Below, piece by piece: positions 14,623 through 22,561 of a stretch of DNA of 23,050 nucleotides (positions within the stretch are counted from its first letter, which is position 1; every line of letters starts with the position of its first letter). Location of the stretch: assembly GCA_050184295.1 (NCBI GenBank), contig JBFXAM010000069.1:1-23050 (forward strand). Direction: 5' to 3'. The stretch is from JBFXAM01 sp050184295. GTDB lineage: Bacteria > Planctomycetota > Phycisphaerae > UBA1845 > Fen-1342. Position numbers and translations under genes: made by a program. Under the pieces are notes generated by a model. That model did no database searches and had not been told where the DNA came from. It was given only the letters and a program-made list of their open reading frames with translations.

Positions 14623-16185
14623 TCATGGCGCGCACCGTCGCTCCGCTTTCAACCCCGTGAACTTCTCCCACCGCTGCACGATGACGTCGCAGTAGAGCGG
14701 GTCGAGCTCCATCAGGAACGCCCGTCGGCCGGTCTGCTCGGCGGCCATCAGCGTGCTGCCCGAGCCGCCGAAGAGGTCGAGCACGTGCTCGCCGGGGCGC
14801 GAGGAGTAGTGGATCGCCCGCGCCGCGAGCTCGACCGGCTTCTCGGTCAGATGCACCATCGACTGCGGATTGACCTTCTTCACTCGCCAGAGATCGAGCG
14901 CGTTGTTGGGGCCGAAGAACGCGTGCGCCGCACCCTCGCGCCAGCCGTAGAACGCCAGCTCGAAGCAGCCCATGAAGTCCTTGCGCGTCAACACGGGATG
15001 CTGCTTGTCCCACACGATCCCCTGGCTGAAGTAGAGACCGCACGCCCGCAACGGCGCGGGATAGTTGCCGAGGTTGGCATAGCCGCCCCAGATGTAGAAC
15101 GAACGCCCCGGAAGCAGTACGCGTGCGAGGTTGCCGAACCACGCCAGCAACATCTGGTCGAACGCTTCATCGGACACGAAGTCGTTCGCGAGCGGGCGGT
15201 CCTTCGCGCGCAGCTTGCGATGGGTAGCCTTCGCGCTGCCGGGGTTGCGGGCCAGGTCAAAGCCCTGGTGATGCGTCATTTTGCCGGTGCGGCGCGCGCG
15301 ACCGACGTTGCCGCTCGCGTCCGCTGGGTCGGAGTTCGCCCGGCGCGCCACCGCCGCCGACTGAAACGATGACAACCCCGCCGCGATCGCGTTGTTGCTG
15401 CGCGGCTCGACTTTGACGTTGTAAGGCGGGTCGGTATTGACGAGGTGAATCGGCGCGCCGTCCAGCAGCCGATCCACATCCGCAGCCGCGGCGCTATCAC
15501 CGCACAGCAGCCGATGCTCGCGGCCGTCGGCGCTGCGCAGGATCCACAGATCGCCGCGCTGCGTCGTCGCCTCGTCCGGCGGCGCCGGCGGCTCATCCTC
15601 GATGACCCCGGCCGCCTGCTCCTCCGCCGCCAGCGCGCGCTCCGAATCTTCGAGAATGGAATCCAGCTGGGAACGCAGGCCCGTGAAGTAGTCCTCGCTC
15701 AGCTCGACCTCGCGCAGCAGTGCTTCGAGCTGGTCGAGATCCGCCAGCGCCATCCCCGCGATCGGATCGAGCGTGAGCAGAATGCGCTTCTCGGCTGCCT
15801 CGCTCCAGTGGCCGATCAGCACGGGCACGGGCGTCTGCGGATCAACAATTTTCTGCCGCGCGTGGCCGTCGATCAGCCGGCCGGTGCGCTCGTTGAACAA
15901 CAACGCGCCGGCCCAGCCCACCTCGGGATCCGCGAGCAGCCCGCGCAGCGCCGCCACCTGCTGCTCAGGATGCCGCCGCCAGTTGCTGGGGTTGGGACTC
16001 AGCGAGCCGGCCTCGACCCATTCCAGACGCAGCCGGCGCGGAGCGGCCGATGGTGCAGCCGTAGCTGATGTTGAACGATTCGCCGTCTCGGGCTCGTCAG
16101 CCGACGCCGTGGGCCTGCGCATGCTGGCGTTGTGTCCACCGGCGTTCCCGTCCCGCCCGCGCTTCGCCGTCGTGTTCTTAACCAC
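14623..16185 (-). CDS. ParB-domain fused DNA methyltransferase (adenine-N6/cytosine-N4)
   Basis: This encodes 520 residues. After a disordered N-terminus (1-50) comes a ParB/Srx-like domain (SLSPNPSNWRRHPEQQVAAL, then RLIDGHARQKI at 103-113 with the GHxR-type box). The methyltransferase domain follows, with the catalytic motif IV TDPPYN at 251-256 and the AdoMet-binding motif DLFGGSGST at 470-478. This IV-before-I order is that of beta-class enzymes. It transfers a methyl group to adenine N6 or cytosine N4; the site is unknown. Such fused enzymes are frequent in prophages and may protect element DNA or mark the packaging region. The GTG start at 16185 lies within the last codons of terS, with GGAGG upstream, so translation is coupled to the small terminase. 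Confidence 0.92.
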   Translation of the reverse strand: MVKNTTAKRGRDGNAGGHNASMRRPTASADEPETANRSTSATAAPSAAPRRLRLEWVEAGSLSPNPSNWRRHPEQQVAALRGLLADPEVGWAGALLFNERTGRLIDGHARQKIVDPQTPVPVLIGHWSEAAEKRILLTLDPIAGMALADLDQLEALLREVELSEDYFTGLRSQLDSILEDSERALAAEEQAAGVIEDEPPAPPDEATTQRGDLWILRSADGREHRLLCGDSAAAADVDRLLDGAPIHLVNTDPPYNVKVEPRSNNAIAAGLSSFQSAAVARRANSDPADASGNVGRARRTGKMTHHQGFDLARNPGSAKATHRKLRAKDRPLANDFVSDEAFDQMLLAWFGNLARVLLPGRSFYIWGGYANLGNYPAPLRACGLYFSQGIVWDKQHPVLTRKDFMGCFELAFYGWREGAAHAFFGPNNALDLWRVKKVNPQSMVHLTEKPVELAARAIHYSSRPGEHVLDLFGGSGSTLMAAEQTGRRAFLMELDPLYCDVIVQRWEKFTGLKAERRCAP

Positions 16186-16900
16186 TCTCAGCCTCCATGC
16201 CCGCCGGCTCCGCCAGCAGTTCCGATTGACTCAACTCCGCCAACGCACCCGCGATCGCCGCTTCGAGCAGCGCCTCGACCTGGTTCGCATCCCGCAGCGC
16301 TGCCAACTCCGCGGCGAGTTGCCGCGGCAGGCTCTCGAACGCCGCCCGCACGGCATGCACGCGCCGGACCAGCGCCTGCTCGACATCCGACTTCCGCACG
16401 TATTCGCCGGCCAGGATGTCGCGCTCAAGCTCCAGCTTCGCCGCGCGCACCACAGTCAGCTTCAACTTCGCCGCGGTCAGCGGCTGACGGCGCAACGCAT
16501 CCAGCCCCGACTCGGCGAAGCCCACGACCGGGGCCGCCGCGCCGGGGCCCGCCCCCGTCGCGTTCCGGACCGCCCCGGGGCGAAGGTTGTCCTCGGATAC
16601 CACCGCGCCGCGACCGCCGCCCCCGCCGCCCACGGGCCGCGAACCGTGGCCAACGGGCGGCGTTCCCTGGCCGCCTGCCGGCGCCGCCGCCGACTCGTCC
16701 AGCGCCGCCGGGTTCGGCGAAAGGATCGTCGCCGCCCAGGCCCGCACCGCGGCCACGTCCCACGGCGGCTGCGTCGACCAGCACCAGGCCGGATGGTTCA
16801 GCCACTTCGCGACCGCGGTGTGCGACCGACCCAGCGTCCGGGCCAACTCCCGCACGCTGTTCGCCGTCCCCACCGCCGCACTGTTCGCCCGCCGCGTCAT
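16178..16900 (-). CDS. Terminase small subunit-like (Nu1-type) DNA-binding protein
   Basis: This encodes 240 residues from the ATG at 16900. The N-terminal HTH is clear (SVRELARTLGRSHTAVAKWL, 15-34), followed by a Trp-rich segment (PPWDVAAVRAWAATILSPNP), as in Nu1/phage small terminases. A Gly/Pro-rich linker (~66-125) leads to a helical C-terminus (LTAAKLKLTVVRAAKLELER, GEYVRKSDVEQALVRRVHAV, FESLPRQLAAELAALRDANQ). That 'A-x-L-x-(L/E)-R-x-G-x-(Y/V)-v' helix set is characteristic of lambda Nu1-like proteins. The role would be recognition of the packaging site for the GpA-type large subunit. The ATG has no Shine-Dalgarno; instead three tandem GGTTGCCA units end one base before it. It overlaps the methyltransferase start by 8 bp. 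Confidence 0.75.
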   Translation of the reverse strand: MTRRANSAAVGTANSVRELARTLGRSHTAVAKWLNHPAWCWSTQPPWDVAAVRAWAATILSPNPAALDESAAAPAGGQGTPPVGHGSRPVGGGGGGRGAVVSEDNLRPGAVRNATGAGPGAAAPVVGFAESGLDALRRQPLTAAKLKLTVVRAAKLELERDILAGEYVRKSDVEQALVRRVHAVRAAFESLPRQLAAELAALRDANQVEALLEAAIAGALAELSQSELLAEPAGMEAESG

Positions 16901-16901
16901 G

Positions 16902-16925
16902 TGGCAACCTGGCAACCTGGCAACC
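16902..16925. repeat. Three tandem 8-bp TGGCAACC units abutting terS start
   Basis: TGGCAACC is repeated exactly three times at 16902-16909, 16910-16917 and 16918-16925, directly upstream of the minus-strand ATG at 16900. The array displaces the expected ribosome binding site. A matching array occurs at 17142-17173. Confidence 0.9.
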
Positions 16926-16930
16926 CGACG

Positions 16931-17140
16931 TCGTCGACCGCCGCCACCGCCGCCGGGTTCGGCGAAAGGATCGTCGCCGCCCAAGCCGCCGCGCTCCGGA
17001 GACCGTCACACGGCGGCTGCGGCGAGCAGCACAAAGCCCGATGGTTCAAGCACTTGGCGATCGCGGCGGGCGAGCGCCCCGGCCAGCGACCGCACGCTCT
17101 CCGCGGTCCTGGTCGTCGTCGTTCTTGCCCGCCGCGGCAT
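16931..17140 (-). pseudogene. Decayed tandem duplicate of the terS N-terminus
   Basis: This segment repeats the first ~65 codons of terS with its flanks. From the ATG at 17140 the reading MPRRARTTTT..ESVRSLAGALAR parallels MTRRANSAAV..NSVRELARTLGR. Similarity then moves to another frame (AIAKCLNHRALCC, then AAAWAATILSPNPAA, against AVAKWLNHPAWCW and RAWAATILSPNPAA). Inside the HTH, 7 bases replace 15, an 8-bp deletion that causes the shift. The copy is therefore broken in its recognition helix and has no C-terminal domain. Both copies have a TGGCAACC array at the same position, which points to a tandem duplication of about 240 bp that later diverged. A peptide from this copy is unlikely to be functional. 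Confidence 0.75.
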
Positions 17141-17141
17141 C

Positions 17142-17173
17142 TGGCAACCTGGCAACCCGGCAACCTGGCAACC
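17142..17173. repeat. Four tandem 8-bp TGGCAACC-type units
   Basis: TGGCAACC at 17142, 17150 and 17166 plus CGGCAACC at 17158 form four consecutive units. They end immediately before a TAAAAAATC run. They hold the same position relative to the pseudogene ATG (17140) as the three-unit array does to terS. Confidence 0.9.
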
Positions 17174-17520
17174 TAAAAAATCAGAACACCCAATGCGCTC
17201 GACCCGCCCGATTCCTGCACCCGCGCCCGGCTACCCGTCGCGGAAGGAACCAAGCATTCCGGAACCGCGCCCGATTCTCGCGCGGTTGGTCGGCACCGCG
17301 CACGAATCCAGCCACGGGCCTTAGTCGCGCGTGTATGTGTGTATGTGGTGTATGTGCGCCGCAGCGCTCGGCGATCGAATTCACCCCCGAGCGGCTCGTT
17401 GGACATACACACATACACGCGCCTTGCACCCCGCTCAGGAGGTCGCGCCGACGCGAAGCAGCCGCCAGGCCACCCCGAACCGGTTCCGCTGACCGTCGGT
17501 GTCGAGGTACCGACCGTCGA
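17174..17520. other. Non-coding region between primase gene and terS duplicate
   Basis: About 350 bp contain no convincing gene on either strand; frames here are Arg/Pro/Ala-rich and lack ribosome binding sites. The notable contents are an A-run next to the TGGCAACC array (17174-17180) and the large iteron-bearing inverted repeat at 17327-17422. The promoter for the terS-methyltransferase pair probably lies here. Confidence 0.55.
17327..17422. repeat. 96-bp inverted repeat with TGTATGTG iterons (candidate origin)
   Basis: The 20 bases at 17327-17346 (GCGCGTGTATGTGTGTATGT) are the exact reverse complement of 17403-17422. Within the left side TGTATGTG occurs at 17332-17339, 17340-17347 and 17349-17356; the right arm carries the complementary units. 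The 56-base spacer holds a smaller inverted repeat (CGCTCGG against CCGAGCG). The structure lies ~100 bp beyond the 3' end of the primase-helicase gene. A replication origin, a strong operator or an extended terminator are all possible. Confidence 0.6.
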
Positions 17521-19788
17521 TTACCCGCCGGCGGTGCTGGCGCAGCCGGGTGCCGAGCTGACGGGCGCTGGGCGCTCGCCCCGCGCGCCGCCCACGAAGT
17601 TCTCGATGGCCGCCCGCAGGCCGGTCTGCGCCGCAGCATCCCACACCCCACCCGGCGGCGCGTAGGCGCGCTGCAGCAGCTCATGCGCCGGAATGCTGCG
17701 GCCGGCGGGGATGGCCTCCTCCCACGCGCTCAGCAGTTGCGCCAGCGCCGCCTTGCTCGCGTCGGCTGACTCATCGAGGAGGGCCTGCGTCTCGCACGGG
17801 TCCGGCAAGCCAAGCCAAATCACCGCGCCTCGCACCAGCGCCGACCAGGCTTCAAAGCTCCCGAACGCCGGCACCTTCTGCGGCGGCCGGCCGGCGCGGC
17901 AGTACGCGGCGACGATCGTGAGCCCGGCGCTCACCAGCCGACCGCGGTGCGCGCGGATCCACCGGATGAGCTCAGGCTGCCGAAAGCCCGTCCGCGTCTC
18001 GGGGCGCTCGTCCAGCACGTCGAGCCGGATGCCGATGATGCGCCGCGCCGTGTCGGCGGCGAGCTGCACGTTGTTCCCCGTGGCGAGCCACACCGTCGTC
18101 AGCGGCAGGTCGACTTCCTGGCTCTTGCCCAACACGCGATCGCGCCAGCGTGTGCTGGTCAGCGCACGGTCCAGCGACGCGTTGCCGAACTCGCCGAGCA
18201 CGTTGTCGAACAAGACCAGCCGCGCTCCGGACAGCGCGACCGCGGTCAGCTTCTTGCGCAGCTCAGTCGGATCGTGGGAGTAACTGCTCACCGGCAGCTC
18301 GTGGCCCAGCACGATCTCCCCGATCGTCTGTGCGAGCAGGCTCTTGCCCGCGCCGCGCACGTTCGCATCAATCAGAGTCAGCGGCGTCGGGCCGGCGATC
18401 ACGAAGCGGGCCAGCGGCGTGAGCACCGCGGCGAGCCACGCGGCCCGATGCGCGGGCGCCTCGAACCGGAAGTCGCACACCACTTCGAGCAGCTCATCCG
18501 CGGCGCGCTGCGCGGCTGCGAAGTCGAGCTCGTCGGGGATCATGGGCAGCGGCGCGGGGGGTACGTAGAGCACGCCCGTCGCGGCGTCGTAGCCCGGCGT
18601 TTGCCAGAGCGAGCCGTCAAGACGCAGGACCGGCGTGTCCGTCACGCCGCGCAGGGAGCGCAGCTCCGGCCAGTCGCCGCGGGCGGCGAGCGCCGCGGTC
18701 AGCCATTCCGGCGGATGCGCGGGCACGAATTCGCCCTGCGCGTTGCGGCGCACAAAACGGACCCAGCGCGTCAGCCGCTCGCGCAGGTTGCCGGGCGGCA
18801 CGACGTCGATCGTGGGCGCCCGTTCGTCTGAGGGGGCGCGGGACGGCACGATGCGCGCCAGCGCATTGCCGCGCTGGTAGAGATCGGGATCGGCGCGCAG
18901 CGCCCGCAGCGCCTCCTGCACGACGCGATGTTCAAGATGGTCGATCAGCACCTCGGGCAGCTCGCGATCGTCGCACACCACGGGCGGCGAGCCGGGAGGC
19001 GGCTCGCCCAGCGCCGAATTCCCCGGCATGGGAGGCTCGTACGCGGCTGTCGCGGCGACGAGTTGCAGCAGCGCTTCGGGTGTTCCGCCGGCGGCGAGCC
19101 AGTCGCTGGCGTCCTTGCCGGCGCCGGGCAGTTCGAGCACGCGCAGCTCGGCGACGCGCCCGTGCAGGCGCTGTGCGACGTCGGCCGCATGCCGCCGGCC
19201 CGCGGTATCCCGATCCCCGATGATCGCGACGCGCCGACCGTCGAGCGCGGCATCGTCGGCGAGCTTGCTCCACTTGCCGGCGCCTTGCGGACACGTCGTC
19301 GCGATCAACCCGCGCTGGACGAGGTTGTCCACATCCTTCTCGCCCTCCACGATGAACACCCACGTGTCCAGCGGCGCGGCGACCAGCTCCGGCAGCCGAT
19401 ACAGCACGCGCGGCGTATCGCCCAACTTCCAGATCCAACCGCCATGGCCGTCGGGCCGCCGCTGGCGGAACGACTTCGGCTCGGATCGCACCACCTGGTA
19501 CAAAAACGCCCCGGACGCATCGCGATAGTCATACGTCGCAACCACGCGACGCGGCGAACCAGGGCGCCAGCGTCCGAAGAGCTCACCCAGCCCCACGCCC
19601 ATCGCTGCGCAGATCGCCGCAACCGTGCAACCGGCATGACAGTACAGCAGCACGCGCCCGTCCTCACCCAACGCGATGCTCAGGCTCGCGCGATCGTCCG
19701 CGTGCGCCGGACAGCGGGCGGCGTAGCCCTTGGCCTGCGCCTGAACGCCGTCGAAGCGTGCCAAAACTCGGGCCAGCGCATCATCCAT
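17521..19788 (-). CDS. Phage/satellite-type primase-helicase
   Basis: This encodes 755 residues. The N-terminal zinc site is CPAH at 26-29 with CHAGC at 50-54. A TOPRIM domain follows, with the catalytic Glu in IVEGEKD (146-152) and the metal-binding IIGDRDTAGRRH (189-200). After a linker comes a P-loop ATPase: Walker A DANVRGAGKS (474-483), Walker B-like LVLFDN (524-529), a sensor-like LATGNNV (568-574) and basic RRIIGIRLD (582-590). It should unwind DNA and prime synthesis at the element's origin. The ATG at 19788 has a poor Shine-Dalgarno and lies 31 bp after the HTH gene of the integration operon. The first Gly of the classical GxxxxGKS loop is replaced by Asn. The disordered tail ends at 17521 near a candidate origin. 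Confidence 0.88.
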   Translation of the reverse strand: MDDALARVLARFDGVQAQAKGYAARCPAHADDRASLSIALGEDGRVLLYCHAGCTVAAICAAMGVGLGELFGRWRPGSPRRVVATYDYRDASGAFLYQVVRSEPKSFRQRRPDGHGGWIWKLGDTPRVLYRLPELVAAPLDTWVFIVEGEKDVDNLVQRGLIATTCPQGAGKWSKLADDAALDGRRVAIIGDRDTAGRRHAADVAQRLHGRVAELRVLELPGAGKDASDWLAAGGTPEALLQLVAATAAYEPPMPGNSALGEPPPGSPPVVCDDRELPEVLIDHLEHRVVQEALRALRADPDLYQRGNALARIVPSRAPSDERAPTIDVVPPGNLRERLTRWVRFVRRNAQGEFVPAHPPEWLTAALAARGDWPELRSLRGVTDTPVLRLDGSLWQTPGYDAATGVLYVPPAPLPMIPDELDFAAAQRAADELLEVVCDFRFEAPAHRAAWLAAVLTPLARFVIAGPTPLTLIDANVRGAGKSLLAQTIGEIVLGHELPVSSYSHDPTELRKKLTAVALSGARLVLFDNVLGEFGNASLDRALTSTRWRDRVLGKSQEVDLPLTTVWLATGNNVQLAADTARRIIGIRLDVLDERPETRTGFRQPELIRWIRAHRGRLVSAGLTIVAAYCRAGRPPQKVPAFGSFEAWSALVRGAVIWLGLPDPCETQALLDESADASKAALAQLLSAWEEAIPAGRSIPAHELLQRAYAPPGGVWDAAAQTGLRAAIENFVGGARGERPAPVSSAPGCASTAGG

Positions 19789-19819
19789 GATCGCACCAAA
19801 AGCGGGTGCTCCCCGCGAC

Positions 19820-20239
19820 TCAGGAGGGTCCGGTCAACGACGTTGCTTCCAGCACCCGCGTGCGCCACACACGCCGTTGCGTGCTCCAATCCACGATCGC
19901 CGCGATCGGCCGCAGGTCGCGCTCCGTGATGGGATCGCGGCCGTGTTCGGTCCGCGGCAGATCGAGCAGTGCTTGCTGGATGTCGGGCGCGAGATGGTTC
20001 AAGTTCAGGATCTGCGTCAGCCGAGGCTGCGTGATATGCAGCGCATCGGCCAGCGTTTGCTGCGTCGCGAACGCGCCGCGGCGCAGCTCGCCGTCGAGAT
20101 GAATCGCGAGCGCCATCAACCGCGCGACGCGCGGTACGCGGCCGGCCGGCGGCGGTGTTGGCCGGTCGCCGGCGTGCGCGACTAACTTCCGCGTGCGGTC
20201 GCTCCGCCGGCCGAGCGTGATCACGCGGGTGACGATCAT
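19820..20239 (-). CDS. HTH protein of the recombinase operon
   Basis: This encodes 139 residues from the ATG at 20239, which has GGAGG 8 bases upstream and overlaps the recombinase stop as ATGA. The N-terminal 35 residues are basic and Pro-rich. An HTH lies at 58-82 (FATQQTLADALHITQPRLTQ), preceded by a helix (RVPRVARLMALAIHLDGELR) and followed by LAPDIQQALLDLP. The layout 'helix - QxxLAxxLxITQxRLTQIxNLxxLAPxIQ' recurs in small proteins encoded after DUF2924/recombinase pairs, as I recall. It probably binds DNA and may control the operon or assist replication; no experimental role is known to me. Confidence 0.8.
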   Translation of the reverse strand: MIVTRVITLGRRSDRTRKLVAHAGDRPTPPPAGRVPRVARLMALAIHLDGELRRGAFATQQTLADALHITQPRLTQILNLNHLAPDIQQALLDLPRTEHGRDPITERDLRPIAAIVDWSTQRRVWRTRVLEATSLTGPS

Positions 20240-21756
20240 GCCGCGTCCTCCGCGCTGCGCTCGGCGGCCAGCGCGCGAATACCCGCGTCCTGGAATTCGA
20301 CGGTGAGCGATCCGGCCGCGGCGTCGAACGTGACGCGCTGCACGAGCAGCTCGATCATCCGCGCCTGCTCGCGCGGCGTCAGCGCCGCCCACAAGCGCTC
20401 GAAGTCAGCGAACGCGGCGGTGACCTCGGCCGATGTGACGGGCACGAGCGCGGCGAGCTCCGCGTCGATCACTGCGAGACGTGAATGCGCGGCGGCGGCA
20501 TCGCGAGCGCGCTCGGGCCCGTGAGCGTGGCCACTTCCGTCGTCCGGCCGGACACGCTGGAGATCGCGTTGTTCGGCGAGTAGCCGCTTGCGAACCTCAT
20601 CGACCTGCTCGCGCGCCGCGCGGAGCGTCTCACGCTGCAGCTCACGATCGGTCGCGATGCGCCGGAGCTCGTCGACCACGGCCCGTTCGATCTCGGCCGC
20701 CGGCAGGGGCGGCGTCGGGCATGCAGTCGCGCCGCGCTTGACACGCCGGGTACAGGCGAAATAGCGATAGCGGCGGTTGCCGCGGCTTGTGAAGGTGTGC
20801 GACATCGCAGCGCCGCAGGCGCCGCAGCGCAAGAGACCACGCAGCAGCGCCCCGTGCCGATTACGATGCGCCGCCGTCGGCGCGACCGCGTTCTGCCGCA
20901 GTTGCCGCTGAACACGGTCGAAGACCGCTGCATCCACAATCGCTTCGTGCTGGCCGGCGTGCAGCGCGTCCTTGTGGCGGATGCGGCCGATGAACAGCGG
21001 GTTGGCCAAGAGCGCGTGCAGGCGGCCCTTGTCGAAGGCCTGGTTCCCACGCGAGCGCCCGTCGCGCGTCGTCCACGCCTTGCTGCGCCAGCCGCGGCGC
21101 TCCAGTTCCGCGACCACCGGCAGCAGCGCGCCGAGTTCGAGATACAGCGCGAAGATCTCACGCACCCGCGCGGCTTCGATCGCGTTGATCACCAACCGCG
21201 GGCTCGGGCCCGTGCGATCCACGTCGTAGCCGAGCACCGGCGTGCCGCCGGTCCAACGGCCCCGTTGCCGCGAGGCCGCGAGCTTGTCGCGAATGCGCTC
21301 GCCGATCACTTCCCGCTCAAACTCGGCGAAGCTCAACAGGATGTGCATGGTGAGGCGGCCCATCGGCGTGTTCGTGTCGAACGACTGGGTGATCGAGACA
21401 CACGCCACGCCGTGTTGCTCGAATAACGCGGCGAGCTGGGTAAAGTCGCGGAGCGATCTCGAAATGCGATCGAGCTTGTACGTCAGCACGACGTCGACCT
21501 TGCGGGCCTGTACATCGGTAATGAGCCGCTGCAGCGCCGGACGTTCGGTGTTCTTGCCGCTGAAGCCGCCGTCGCTGTAATGCTCGACCAACGCCCAGCC
21601 CTTGGAGCGCTGACTGACGATGTACGCGGCGCACGCTTCGTGCTGCGCGTCGAGGCTGTTAAAGGCCTGTCCGAGACGCTCGTCCGACGACGTTCTCGTG
21701 TAGACCGCACAGCGCACGGGCGTGGGCGGCGCGGAGCCAGCGGCACGATTCTTCAC
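20236..21756 (-). CDS. Large serine recombinase (recombinase family protein)
   Basis: This encodes 506 residues. The start is the GTG at 21756, whose last two bases and following A form the TGA of the DUF2924 gene, with GGAGG upstream. The N-terminal resolvase domain shows VYTRTSSDE with the catalytic Ser near 23, FSGKNTERPALQRLI, and YKLDRISRSLRDF with its catalytic arginines. The 'Recombinase' domain follows (LALGYDV-type turn, FALYLELGALLPVVAELERR, LHALLANPLFIGRIRHK), then a zinc ribbon (CGACGAAMSH, CTRRVKRGATACP) and a coiled coil. Length and architecture match large serine integrases. It should integrate and excise the element by cutting att sites. The gene is the fourth in an overlapping operon. 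Confidence 0.95.
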   Translation of the reverse strand: MKNRAAGSAPPTPVRCAVYTRTSSDERLGQAFNSLDAQHEACAAYIVSQRSKGWALVEHYSDGGFSGKNTERPALQRLITDVQARKVDVVLTYKLDRISRSLRDFTQLAALFEQHGVACVSITQSFDTNTPMGRLTMHILLSFAEFEREVIGERIRDKLAASRQRGRWTGGTPVLGYDVDRTGPSPRLVINAIEAARVREIFALYLELGALLPVVAELERRGWRSKAWTTRDGRSRGNQAFDKGRLHALLANPLFIGRIRHKDALHAGQHEAIVDAAVFDRVQRQLRQNAVAPTAAHRNRHGALLRGLLRCGACGAAMSHTFTSRGNRRYRYFACTRRVKRGATACPTPPLPAAEIERAVVDELRRIATDRELQRETLRAAREQVDEVRKRLLAEQRDLQRVRPDDGSGHAHGPERARDAAAAHSRLAVIDAELAALVPVTSAEVTAAFADFERLWAALTPREQARMIELLVQRVTFDAAAGSLTVEFQDAGIRALAAERSAEDAA

Positions 21757-22268
21757 GGCGTGGCCTCCAGCCCGAAGAACCGGAAGCCGTTCATGTGGTT
21801 GCCCGTGATCGCCTTCGCGACCGCGGACAGCGACGTGTACCGCTCGCCTTCGTAGATGAACCCCCCTGCCTCTACCGTCACGGCAAGCGTCCGGCCTTTG
21901 TAGCGCCGCGTGGGCACCGTGCCGATCGGCGGCAGACGCGGATCGCTCCGTTCGCGAGCGCGTGTTGCGCCGCCGCCGTCGCCTGCAGGCACGACGGCAG
22001 CGCGCGAATGGGCCGCACCCCGACCGGCGCTCGGACCATGTGGCGGCGTGGTCCGCGCTTCCGCCGGATCGGCGAGCTCGGCCGCGCGCTGCCGCGCTCG
22101 CTCCGACAGCCCGCCCTCGGCGTTCGCCTGCAGCCGCCACGCGATCCGACGGATCAGGTAGCGCCGATGCCGGCTCCGCGGCGACTCGCCGAACACTTCG
22201 ACATACTGCGCCTGCAGCTCGCCGACCGTCATCCGCTCCAACCCGGCCAGCTCTTTCGCGAGATTCAT
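21753..22268 (-). CDS. DUF2924 protein
   Basis: This encodes 171 residues from the ATG at 22268, which overlaps the upstream TGA as ATGA and follows GGAGG. The N-terminal helical part (MTVGELQAQYVEVFGESPRS, RHRRYLIRRIAWRLQANAEG) and the C-terminal beta part (GTVPTRRYKGRTLAVTVEAG, GFIYEGERYTSLSAVAKAIT, then GNHMNGFRFFGL) are the two hallmarks of DUF2924. The family is usually encoded directly before a serine recombinase. An accessory DNA-binding or directionality role is plausible but unproven. A Pro/Ala-rich insert of about 50 residues separates the two parts. Confidence 0.92.
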   Translation of the reverse strand: MNLAKELAGLERMTVGELQAQYVEVFGESPRSRHRRYLIRRIAWRLQANAEGGLSERARQRAAELADPAEARTTPPHGPSAGRGAAHSRAAVVPAGDGGGATRARERSDPRLPPIGTVPTRRYKGRTLAVTVEAGGFIYEGERYTSLSAVAKAITGNHMNGFRFFGLEATP

Positions 22269-22561
22269 GCCTCACCTCCAGCACCCGCCGGCGTTAACCC
22301 GGCGGTACGAGGCACACTGAGCGGTGGGTTCGCCGAAACCTCAAGGTGGATTCTGGAGGATGCGGGCGGCGCGCTGGCTATAGCGGGACATTCGGCTTGA
22401 CTGGCGTACGCGGGCTCCGCTCGCAGCCGGAGGACGGCCCGCGCGAGCAGTGCTGCGACTTCACCGAGCGCGGATTCACCAGGCGCGCCGTCGCCGGGTG
22501 CGCGGCCGCGAGTCGGAGCGGACGCTCGGGTGCCCGCCGCTCTTGAAGTGGCGCGCGTCAC
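22265..22561 (-). CDS. Small protein of the DUF2924-recombinase operon
   Basis: This encodes 98 residues from a GTG at 22561 that overlaps the upstream TGA as GTGA. The first 30 residues are low-complexity (Arg, Ala, Thr, Gly). A single helix follows (ALGEVAALLARAVLRLRAEP), then a Ser/Pro-rich tail containing HLEVSANPPLSV. Short proteins with an 'LA-x-(G/A)-x-LRL' helix commonly precede DUF2924 genes, which together with the stop/start overlaps on both sides supports a real gene. Function is unknown. Confidence 0.65.
   Translation of the reverse strand: MTRATSRAAGTRASAPTRGRAPGDGAPGESALGEVAALLARAVLRLRAEPAYASQAECPAIASAPPASSRIHLEVSANPPLSVPRTAGLTPAGAGGEA

Noticed and set aside
16902..17173. CRISPR array
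   Set aside because: The repeats are 8 bp and directly tandem, with no spacers and no cas genes nearby.
17173..17520. Small genes between the primase gene and the terS duplicate
   Set aside because: Frames on both strands read across the 20-bp inverted repeat, have no ribosome binding site, and show Arg/Pro/Thr-biased composition.
15773..17769. Long plus-strand frames of 467 and 545 codons across the methyltransferase and terS region
   Set aside because: They are antisense readings of real genes, made of Arg/Pro/Ala runs, and span several gene boundaries.
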